From Prevotellaceae bacterium (lineage in GTDB: Bacteria > Bacteroidota > Bacteroidia > Bacteroidales > UBA932): a stretch of DNA of 5,123 nt. Below the pieces are notes generated by a model that saw only the letters and a list, made by a program, of their open reading frames with translations, ran no database searches and was not told the origin of the DNA. The translations under genes and the position numbers were made by a program. Of the stretch, positions 1 through 5,123 are shown in pieces. The DNA is taken from contig JAIRMD010000101.1 in NCBI GenBank assembly GCA_031258915.1, forward strand, positions 1-5,123, in the 5' to 3' direction. The stretch's first letter is position 1; every line of letters begins with the position of its first letter.

Positions 1-806
1 ACGTTACCAGCAACATCGGCATCCCGCTTATCTTTGACTTGGATACCATGACCTCTTACAACCACGACGGCACGACAAATCCTGTAAGGCCCAACTTGAC
101 GGGTAAGAACGTTATCCACCGCGCAACGCTAAATAAGCCTGCTGTTACCAGCACAATCATGATTGATAGGGAAGGTTTTCCCGATGGCAGCATCTCGAGT
201 ATATTCCAAACCAACATGGACTCCATAAGCGCCGACTACACCTTTAGGGCGCTGGGGCGTGGTGAATCGTATGAGGGGATGCCTGCGGACGAGGTAGCTG
301 AAGAGCAGTTTATTGGCTCCGACAGCAGGTTGAGAATGACCTTCAGCGCCCAAATGCCTTTCTGGCTCGACGCGGGCAGCGTGATTGCCTACGCCGATAC
401 CATAGAGGATGTTGTTGAAGATATTGACAACGACTACATCACCAGCGCCTCGCTGATTTTTAGCTACACCAGCCACCTCCCCATTGGCATTGAGATTACC
501 GTAGCGCTGCTGGACGAAAACCGGCAGGAAGTTGAGGTGGAGTACAAAGACAGGTACCGCTACTTCATAAACGCAGCGCCCGTTGACGCAGAGGGTGCCG
601 TGAGCAACCCCTTAGATGGCAGCTTTTCCATTGACTACGACGAGAGCATTATTAACGACCTGAAAAAGGCCAAGCACTTGGTGATTAAGGCAAAAGCTAC
701 GGGAGAAAAGTCCAGCTCCAGAATAAAAATTACGGAGAAAGACAAGTTTAAGGTAAAGGCTGAGCTCCGCGCCGAAGGCGGGCTTTCGGTAAACCCTGTT
801 AAATAA
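1..806 (+). CDS. Envelope-type hypothetical protein, 3' part only
   Basis: The reading frame is open from the window edge (first full codon at position 3) to tandem TAA TAA stops at 804-809, giving 267 visible residues. The true start lies outside; the TTG at 39 and the ATG at 48 are internal codons, because the frame continues upstream without a break. The visible part is rich in predicted beta strands, has no obvious membrane helix or catalytic motif, and looks secreted. Around visible residues 155-172 (SHLPIGIEITVALLDENR) and on to the end, the pattern of an aliphatic strand, an acidic turn and then an 'xxDAEGxVSNP' segment resembles the beta-sandwich tails of Bacteroidota envelope proteins encoded beside DUF5723 genes; that resemblance is from memory. 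The next gene starts 61 bp downstream on the same strand, which suggests a shared transcript and a partner role at the outer membrane. I do not recognise a named family, so function is unknown. That the gene is real is near certain. Confidence 0.85.
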   Translation, partial: VTSNIGIPLIFDLDTMTSYNHDGTTNPVRPNLTGKNVIHRATLNKPAVTSTIMIDREGFPDGSISSIFQTNMDSISADYTFRALGRGESYEGMPADEVAEEQFIGSDSRLRMTFSAQMPFWLDAGSVIAYADTIEDVVEDIDNDYITSASLIFSYTSHLPIGIEITVALLDENRQEVEVEYKDRYRYFINAAPVDAEGAVSNPLDGSFSIDYDESIINDLKKAKHLVIKAKATGEKSSSRIKITEKDKFKVKAELRAEGGLSVNPVK

Positions 807-867
807 TAATTTTTTTTGAATGATGATGTCCCAGTATAAATATATTACCCTACAAAAACCAAGCAGC

Positions 868-3309
868 ATGAAGCACTTTATAGCTACGGCAGCGGTGGCG
901 CTTTGCAGCGTGAGCCTCTCTGCGCAGCAGGTCAACACGCTCTACTTTATGAACAACGTGCCCGAAAGGAACGCCTACAACCCGGCCTTTCAGCCCGTGC
1001 ACAACGTTTACATCGACCTCATAACGCTGCCCAACTTTCGCCTTGACGCGGGCAACAGCTCGCTGGGCTTCAACGACGTTGTCTTTAGCAAAAAAATAGG
1101 CGGCAGAGACAGCACCATTACCTTTCTGCACCCGGAGGCGCTCGGTAAAAAAGACGACTTCTACAGCGCGCTGAGCAGCACAACCCGAATTTACGGGGAC
1201 TTTACCCTCAACCTGATAGGCTTTGGGTTTCGGGTCAAGAAAAACTACTTCACCGTAAATATGTCCCAAAAGGCATCGGCGGGGGCCTACCTGCCCAAAG
1301 ACCTCTTTAAGCTGGCGCTGTACGGCACTGGCAAAGGCTCGGACTACTCCGACGTTTTTGACCTGAGCAGGCTGGGCGTTCAGGCTTCGGTCTACACCGA
1401 GTTTGGCTTGGGCTACTCGCGCAAAATCAACGACAAGCTCACGGTGGGCGGCAAGCTGAAGTACCTCATCGGGCAGGCTAACATCAACACGGACATCGAG
1501 GACTTTACGCTGGCGGCAAGCGCCGACAAGTGGACGCTATCAGGCTCAGGAGCGATAAACGCCTCCCTCCCGCTGGTGGACATCCCCTTTGGCGCCGACG
1601 GGCTTATCGACTTGGCCAGCTTAAGCCCAGAGGTAAACACCGAATCGCTCCAAAGCATCGGGGATATTACCAGCTTGGTTTTTTCCTCCAACAACGGCTT
1701 TGGCGTGGACTTGGGCGCAACCTACAACATCCTGCCGCAGCTGCAGCTCTCGGCGGCGCTCACCGACCTGGGCTTTATCCGCTGGCGAAGCAACCTCACC
1801 AACGCCAAGCTGGATGTAGATTTTGCGACCAATGGAATCTCCTACGAGCTTGGCGACAACATTGAGGACAAGCTGGACACGCTGCTGCAAAGCTTGGAGG
1901 ATGCGTTTGTGAGCACCGGCGCCCACGATAGCTACGCCACCTCGCTCTCCACCCGCCTGAACGTGGGCGCGGAGTACAGCGTGGTGAAGAATAAAATAGG
2001 CTTCGGGCTGCTCTCGTCCACCCTCTACACCAACAAGAGCCTCTACACCGACCTCACGGTGGCCGCCAACCTGCGCCCCTGCACGTGGTTTAGCACCTCT
2101 TTTACCTACTCGCTGCTCAACGGGCGGCTAAGCACCGTGGGCTTTGGTGCGCAGCTTCGGCTGCTGCCCTTCAACATGTACATCGCCTTTGACCGCATAC
2201 CGCTGCGGTTTGCCTCAGCCAAGCTGCCGATACCCAACAACCTGACGGGCTTTAACCTGCAAGCGGGCATGGTGTGGGTGATAGGCGACCCAAAGAAGGT
2301 GGGCGACGACGACGGCGACGGCGTGAAGAACCGCAAGGACAGGTGCCCCAACACGCCGCCGGGCTACATAGTGGATAAGTACGGGTGCGTGATAGACAGC
2401 GACGGCGACGGCGTGCCCGATGACTTGGATAAATGCCCGGGTACTGCTTTTGGCGTTGCTGTTGACGGTGAGGGCTGCCCGCTCGATGCCGACGGCGACG
2501 GCGTACTCAACGACGTGGACACGTGCCCCGACACTCCTGCGGGGGTAGCGGTAGATTCCCTCGGCTGCCCGCTTGATACCGACGGCGACAAGGTGCCCGA
2601 CTACCTGGATCGCTGCCTCAACACGCCACCCGGCGTGGCGGTTGATTCACTCGGCTGCCCGCTTGATACCGACGGCGACGGCGTGCCCGACTACCGCGAC
2701 AGCTGCCCCGAAACTCCCGAAGCCGCCTTGGGTAAGATTGACAGCATTGGCTGCCCGACGGACAGCGACGGCGACGGCGTGCCCGACTACAAGGACAAAT
2801 GCCCCGAAACTCCAGAGGCTGATAAGGGTCAGGTGGATACGGCAGGCTGCCCGCTTGACACCGACGGCGACGGAATTGCCAACTACATGGATAACTGCCC
2901 AACGATTGTGGGCGTGGCGAGCAACTACGGCTGCCCGGAGATAGAAGCGGCGGTAAAGCAGATTTTTGAGAAGGCGCTTACCGGTATTCAGTTCTCACTG
3001 GGGGACGAAAGCATTATGCCAAGCTCCTACCCCATACTCGACCAAATTGCCAAGGCAATGGCGGAGAACCCCGACTACATCCTCATGATTGACGGCCACA
3101 CCGACAACACCGGAAACCCCGATGACAACATGCGGCTATCCGAGAATCGCGCCGATGCGGTGAAGGCGTACCTCTCAGGAAAAGGCGTTCAGGACGACAG
3201 GATGATTGCAAAAGGCTTTGGCGACACCAAACCGGTGGCGAGCAACGACACGGAGGATGGACAGGCGAAAAACCGCAGGGTTGAGTTTATTGTGAAGTTT
3301 GAGCAGTAG
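868..3309 (+). CDS. OmpA-family outer-membrane protein with DUF5723-like N-terminal domain and seven TSP3 repeats
   Basis: The product has 813 residues from this start. Residues 1-19 form a signal peptide (MKHF, a hydrophobic run, then SLSA before QQ). The frame also opens at 820, but that start would put 16 polar residues before the signal peptide and 807-867 is AT-rich like an intergenic gap, so ATG 868 is preferred. Residues about 20-475 begin with NTLYFMNNVPERNAYNPAFQP and a later NSSLGFND, which I recognise as typical of DUF5723, a Bacteroidota family predicted to form a beta barrel. Residues 480-691 are seven DxDGDGV-type calcium-binding TSP3 repeats, a stalk. Residues about 692-813 are an OmpA C-terminal domain, with GHTDNTG at 743-749 and LSENRA at 757-762; Asp746 and Arg761 are spaced like the peptidoglycan-binding Asp271/Arg286 of E. 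coli OmpA. Inferred role: an outer-membrane barrel tied to the cell wall; its cargo or partner is unknown. The 3' end overlaps pdxT tail to tail by 23 bp. Confidence 0.92.
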   Translation: MKHFIATAAVALCSVSLSAQQVNTLYFMNNVPERNAYNPAFQPVHNVYIDLITLPNFRLDAGNSSLGFNDVVFSKKIGGRDSTITFLHPEALGKKDDFYSALSSTTRIYGDFTLNLIGFGFRVKKNYFTVNMSQKASAGAYLPKDLFKLALYGTGKGSDYSDVFDLSRLGVQASVYTEFGLGYSRKINDKLTVGGKLKYLIGQANINTDIEDFTLAASADKWTLSGSGAINASLPLVDIPFGADGLIDLASLSPEVNTESLQSIGDITSLVFSSNNGFGVDLGATYNILPQLQLSAALTDLGFIRWRSNLTNAKLDVDFATNGISYELGDNIEDKLDTLLQSLEDAFVSTGAHDSYATSLSTRLNVGAEYSVVKNKIGFGLLSSTLYTNKSLYTDLTVAANLRPCTWFSTSFTYSLLNGRLSTVGFGAQLRLLPFNMYIAFDRIPLRFASAKLPIPNNLTGFNLQAGMVWVIGDPKKVGDDDGDGVKNRKDRCPNTPPGYIVDKYGCVIDSDGDGVPDDLDKCPGTAFGVAVDGEGCPLDADGDGVLNDVDTCPDTPAGVAVDSLGCPLDTDGDKVPDYLDRCLNTPPGVAVDSLGCPLDTDGDGVPDYRDSCPETPEAALGKIDSIGCPTDSDGDGVPDYKDKCPETPEADKGQVDTAGCPLDTDGDGIANYMDNCPTIVGVASNYGCPEIEAAVKQIFEKALTGIQFSLGDESIMPSSYPILDQIAKAMAENPDYILMIDGHTDNTGNPDDNMRLSENRADAVKAYLSGKGVQDDRMIAKGFGDTKPVASNDTEDGQAKNRRVEFIVKFEQ
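2305..2940 (+). repeat. Seven tandem thrombospondin type 3 (TSP3) repeats inside the OmpA-family gene
   Basis: The units start at 2305, 2395, 2485, 2575, 2665, 2761 and 2857. Units 1-4 are 30 codons, units 5-6 are 32 codons (two extra residues after a PETPEA turn) and unit 7 is 28 codons. Each begins with an acidic DxDGDxx loop, has a Cys near position 14 and ends in a GC pair before the next loop, giving two Cys per unit as in bacterial TSP3 stalks. Unit 4 departs from the pattern: DTDGDK instead of DTDGDG, and RCLN instead of RCPN. A 30-nt stretch at 2560-2589 is identical to 2650-2679, one 90-nt period later, which points to recent duplication or gene conversion. In known TSP3 proteins such loops bind calcium and stiffen the linker. 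Confidence 0.95.
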
Positions 3310-3871
3310 CAACGATGCGCAGAAAGTACTCGTGAACGCGGGTATCGCTCGTCAGCTCGGGGTGGAAGGCGGCGGCAAGGAGGTTACCCTGCTGCGCAAA
3401 GAATATTTTGCCCTCGTGGGTAAGCAGCTCCGTAACGTTTTTTTCTGCCTGCTTGATGTAGGGGGCGCGGATGAAGATGGTGTGGTAGGGCTTGCTCCCC
3501 AGCACGGGGATGGGCATATCCGCTTCAAAGCTGGCCAGCTGACGGCCAAAAGCGTTTCGCTCTACATACGTATCCATCAGGCCTAAGCGGAACTGTGAGC
3601 TGTTGCTGATGTGCCGGGAGAGGAGTATAAGGCCGGTGCACGTCCCGAAAATCGGTAGCCCCGCGCGTCCGGCCTCGGCTATGGGTTTTAGCAGCCCATA
3701 GCGCACTAAGAGCTTACCTACGGTGGTGCTCTCGCCCCCCGGCAGTATCAAGCCGCTTATTTCGTACAAATCCTGCCTGCTCTGAACGTCAACCGTTGCT
3801 ACCCCCAGGCGATGCAGCAGGTCGCGGTGCTCCCTGACCGCGCCCTGCAAAGCTAAGATTCCGATTTTCAT
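3287..3871 (-). CDS. pdxT: Pyridoxal 5'-phosphate synthase glutaminase subunit PdxT
   Basis: This is a class I glutamine amidotransferase of 194 residues, a normal length for PdxT. It hydrolyses glutamine and passes ammonia to PdxS in the cytoplasm. Visible marks are the N-terminal MKIGILALQGAVREH, the GGES turn at residues 45-48 (in LILPGGESTT), the nucleophile Cys78 in GTCTG, and the His170/Glu172 pair in FHPELT that completes the catalytic triad. The Cys motif reads GTCTG rather than the commoner GTCAG; the change is outside the triad and should not abolish activity. The gene lies 14 bp after pdxS, so it is the second gene of a pdxST operon and is probably translated from the same message. 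The ATG at 3871 gives the family N-terminus. The last codons overlap the convergent OmpA-family gene by 23 bp, and no terminator hairpin with a T-run is visible at the 3' end. Confidence 0.97.
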   Translation of the reverse strand: MKIGILALQGAVREHRDLLHRLGVATVDVQSRQDLYEISGLILPGGESTTVGKLLVRYGLLKPIAEAGRAGLPIFGTCTGLILLSRHISNSSQFRLGLMDTYVERNAFGRQLASFEADMPIPVLGSKPYHTIFIRAPYIKQAEKNVTELLTHEGKIFFAQQGNLLAAAFHPELTSDTRVHEYFLRIVATAQTSQ

Positions 3872-3885
3872 AGCTTACTTCATTG

Positions 3886-4782
3886 TTACCATCCACGACC
3901 GGCAATTTTTTCCTTATCCTCCATTAGGGCTACGCTTTGGCCGCGCATGGCCTCGCCCAAGCCCTTGGATACCTCCGCTATCAGCGCGGCATCTTTGTAG
4001 TGGGCTACCGCCTCTACGATGGCCTTAGCGCGCTTGGCGGGGTTGTCTGATTTGAAAATACCCGACCCCACGAATACGCCATCGCACCCCAGCACCATCA
4101 TCAGGGCAGCGTCGGCGGGCGTTGCTATGCCGCCTGCGGCGAAGTTGACTACCGGCAGCCGTCCCAGCTCTTTCACCTGAAGCACCAGCTCGTATGGAGC
4201 GCCAAGCTCCTTGGCAATGGCCATCAGCTCTGCCGGCGATGCGCTCACAACGCGCTGTATATCCCTGTTCACCTGCCGTATGTGGCGGACGGCCTCGACC
4301 ACGTCGCCGGTGCCGGCTTCGCCCTTGGTGCGAATCATTGCCGCCCCCTCGCCCACGCGGCGGAGCGCCTCGCCCAGGTTGCGGGCGCCGCACACAAACG
4401 GCACCTTAAACTCCGACTTCAGGATGTGGTGCATGTCGTCGGCGGGCGTTAGCACCTCACTTTCGTCGATGAAGTCTATCTCCAGCGCCTCCAGCACGCG
4501 CGCTTCTACGATGTGCCCAATGCGTGCCTTTGCCATCACGGGGATGGAGACGGCCTGCTGAATTTCGCTAATCATTTCGGGGTCGGACATACGCGCTACG
4601 CCGCCCTGCGCCCTGATATCTGAGGGTACGCGCTCCAGCGCCATCACGGCAACCGCACCCGCTTTCTCGGCTATTTTTGCCTGCTCCGGGTTAACAACAT
4701 CCATGATTACCCCGCCTTTGAGCATCTCTGCGAGGCCTTTTTTTACGGCAAATGTGCCTGTTTCTTTTTTTACTTCCGGCAT
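3886..4782 (-). CDS. pdxS: Pyridoxal 5'-phosphate synthase lyase subunit PdxS
   Basis: This is the (beta/alpha)8-barrel synthase subunit, 298 residues and full length. It condenses ribose 5-phosphate, glyceraldehyde 3-phosphate and ammonia to PLP; in known enzymes twelve PdxS subunits form a double ring carrying up to twelve PdxT. Catalytic residues are visible: Asp28 in IMDVV, Lys85 in VMAKARIGH (Lys81 of B. subtilis) and Lys153 in IRTKGEAGTG (Lys149), with phosphate-binding glycine loops at AAGGIATPADAA and FVGSGIF. The C-terminal GRGW is also typical. The ATG at 4782 gives the usual PdxS N-terminus (about ten variable residues, then TFAVKKGLAEMLKGGVIMDV). It is the first gene of the pdxST operon. 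A full-consensus Bacteroidota promoter lies about 80 bp upstream, and the leader just before the start is A/T-rich with no strong Shine-Dalgarno site, as usual in this phylum. Confidence 0.98.
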   Translation of the reverse strand: MPEVKKETGTFAVKKGLAEMLKGGVIMDVVNPEQAKIAEKAGAVAVMALERVPSDIRAQGGVARMSDPEMISEIQQAVSIPVMAKARIGHIVEARVLEALEIDFIDESEVLTPADDMHHILKSEFKVPFVCGARNLGEALRRVGEGAAMIRTKGEAGTGDVVEAVRHIRQVNRDIQRVVSASPAELMAIAKELGAPYELVLQVKELGRLPVVNFAAGGIATPADAALMMVLGCDGVFVGSGIFKSDNPAKRAKAIVEAVAHYKDAALIAEVSKGLGEAMRGQSVALMEDKEKIAGRGW

Positions 4783-4823
4783 AAAACACTTGATTTATAA
4801 TAGATTAAACATAATAGGTTTTT

Positions 4824-4850
4824 TCTTCCTCCGGCGCTCGCGGTCGAAGA
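4824..4850 (-). other. Possible hairpin in the pdxS 5' leader
   Basis: On the minus strand TCTTC (4850-4846) can pair with GAAGA (4828-4824), then after a 2x2 mismatch CCG (4843-4841) pairs with CGG (4833-4831), leaving a 7-nt loop. It would fall inside the leader of a transcript from the predicted pdxS promoter, about 40 nt before the start codon. On the plus strand the same stem is followed by TTTTT (4851-4855), so it could also stop antisense transcripts. The stem is short and interrupted, so this is tentative. It matches no riboswitch class I know. Confidence 0.3.
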
Positions 4851-4861
4851 TTTTTGGGGTA

Positions 4862-4892
4862 CAAAAATACGGAGAATAATTGAATGTACAAA
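4862..4892 (-). promoter_or_regulatory. Predicted Bacteroidota-type promoter for pdxST
   Basis: On the minus strand a -33 TTTG (4892-4889) is followed after exactly 19 nt by TATTTTTG (4869-4862), which fits the Bacteroidota -7 consensus TAnnTTTG at every fixed position. Transcription would start around 4855-4857 and give a leader of roughly 75 nt before the pdxS ATG. It is the best promoter match in the intergenic region and is in the right place and orientation. The assignment rests on sequence only. Confidence 0.7.
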
Positions 4893-4895
4893 GTT

Positions 4896-4953
4896 TTTGT
4901 TCTTAGCCCTTCTCCCATAAATTTTGCAGCGACGCAAAAAATCGCTACATTTA
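4896..4953 (+). promoter_or_regulatory. Two overlapping promoter candidates for the Rpn-family gene
   Basis: Candidate 1 is TTTG at 4896-4899, a 19-nt spacer, then AAATTTTG at 4919-4926, one mismatch from TAnnTTTG. Candidate 2 is TTTG at 4923-4926, a 19-nt spacer, then TACATTTA at 4946-4953, also one mismatch. Candidate 2 would give a leader of about 40 nt. The TTTG at 4923-4926 would serve as the -7 end of the first and the -33 box of the second. Either or both may be used. The consensus is short and AT-rich, so chance matches are possible. Confidence 0.45.
4922..4939. repeat. Small inverted repeat TTTTGC-N6-GCAAAA
   Basis: TTTTGC at 4922-4927 and GCAAAA at 4934-4939 form perfect 6-bp arms around a 6-bp centre (AGCGAC). 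It overlaps the -7 box of candidate promoter 1 and the -33 box of candidate promoter 2 for the downstream gene, so it could be an operator for a dimeric repressor. A repeat this short in AT-rich DNA can also arise by chance. No regulator gene is visible in the window. Confidence 0.25.
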
Positions 4954-4997
4954 CGGCGACATTTTGGTACGTAAACAGAAGCACAAAAAAAACGATT

Positions 4998-5123
4998 ATG
5001 GCACGCTACTTAGACCCCAAAAACGATTTGCCGTTCAAGAAGATATTTGGCGAGCACAAGAATTTGCTCATCAGCTTTCTGAACGCGCTGCTGCCCCTCC
5101 AAAAAGGTCAGGAGATAGCCAGC
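4998..5123 (+). CDS. Rpn-family PD-(D/E)XK nuclease/putative transposase, 5' end only
   Basis: An ATG at 4998 opens a frame that runs 42 codons to the window edge. The product begins MARYLDPKNDLPFKKIFGEH and continues with NLLISFLNALLPL. This is the characteristic N-terminus of the Rpn / PD-(D/E)XK transposase-like family (PF12784 type), in which a 'DxxFKxIFG' opening and a 'LxSFLNALL' helix precede the nuclease core. The catalytic residues lie beyond the window, so activity cannot be judged. E. coli Rpn proteins are DNA endonucleases that promote RecA-independent recombination; in Bacteroidota these genes often occur in many copies. The leader ends in an A-rich stretch (CACAAAAAAAACGATT), typical of translation starts in this phylum. 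It is divergent from pdxS, 215 bp apart. Confidence 0.85.
   Translation, partial: MARYLDPKNDLPFKKIFGEHKNLLISFLNALLPLQKGQEIAS

Noticed and set aside
771..817. Hairpin CCGAAGG-CGGG-CTTTCGG (772-789) followed by a run of eight T (810-817), as a terminator after the first gene.
   Set aside because: The T-run is about 20 nt beyond the stem, too far for a normal intrinsic terminator, and the stem lies inside the last codons. The short gap to the next gene favours read-through.
820..867. Upstream start (ATG 820) for the OmpA-family protein.
   Set aside because: It would add 16 polar residues ahead of a clean signal peptide, and the stretch is AT-rich like intergenic DNA.
2364..2902. Open frames on the minus strand and in another plus frame across the TSP3 region.
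   Set aside because: They are low-complexity products (Ser/Pro- or Arg/Ala-rich) caused by the GC-rich repeat codons and lack any family signature.
3437..3443. Seven T in a row inside pdxT, as a terminator for rightward transcription past the OmpA-family stop.
   Set aside because: No convincing stem lies directly before it.
3872..3885. Tiny ATG-AAG-TAA frame in the pdxS-pdxT gap (minus strand).
   Set aside because: Two codons in a 14-bp gap are likely chance; no evidence of a leader peptide.
4194..4561. Plus-strand open frames opposite pdxS.
   Set aside because: They are shadows of a full-length, highly conserved pdxS and show no recognisable domain.

Overview
The window looks like chromosomal DNA of a member of the Bacteroidota, probably Bacteroidales. 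Four things point there: an outer-membrane protein with an N-terminal DUF5723-like domain, the TTTG-N19-TAnnTTTG type of promoter, A-rich leaders instead of strong Shine-Dalgarno sites, and an Rpn/PD-(D/E)XK gene of the type common in this phylum. The coding DNA is fairly GC-rich and the gaps are AT-rich. The genus cannot be named from the sequence.

Layout. (1) Positions 1-806 (+) hold the 3' part of an envelope-type protein of unknown function. (2) Positions 868-3309 (+) hold a large OmpA-family protein: a signal peptide, a DUF5723-like predicted barrel, seven calcium-binding-type TSP3 repeats, and a C-terminal OmpA peptidoglycan-binding domain. These two genes are 61 bp apart and probably co-transcribed. 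(3) Positions 3287-4782 (-) hold pdxT and pdxS, the two subunits of DXP-independent pyridoxal 5'-phosphate synthase, as a compact operon with pdxS first. The end of pdxT overlaps the end of the OmpA-family gene by 23 bp, tail to tail. (4) Positions 4783-4997 form a 215-bp divergent intergenic region with a full-consensus Bacteroidota promoter for pdxST, a possible leader hairpin, weaker promoter candidates in the other direction, and a small inverted repeat. (5) Positions 4998-5123 (+) hold the first 42 codons of an Rpn-family PD-(D/E)XK nuclease/transposase-like gene, cut by the window end.

How they work together. PdxS and PdxT act as one enzyme: PdxT makes ammonia from glutamine, and PdxS uses it with ribose 5-phosphate and glyceraldehyde 3-phosphate to make PLP. 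The two (+) genes on the left look like an envelope pair, one a barrel anchored to peptidoglycan and the other a beta-rich partner. Nothing links the envelope pair to PLP synthesis except position.

Most of the window is ordinary. The points most worth a second look are the DUF5723-TSP3-OmpA architecture with its unknown upstream partner, repeated O-glycosylation-type motifs in the TSP3 stalk, and the crowded divergent control region. I saw no CRISPR array, tRNA, rRNA or insertion-sequence ends.
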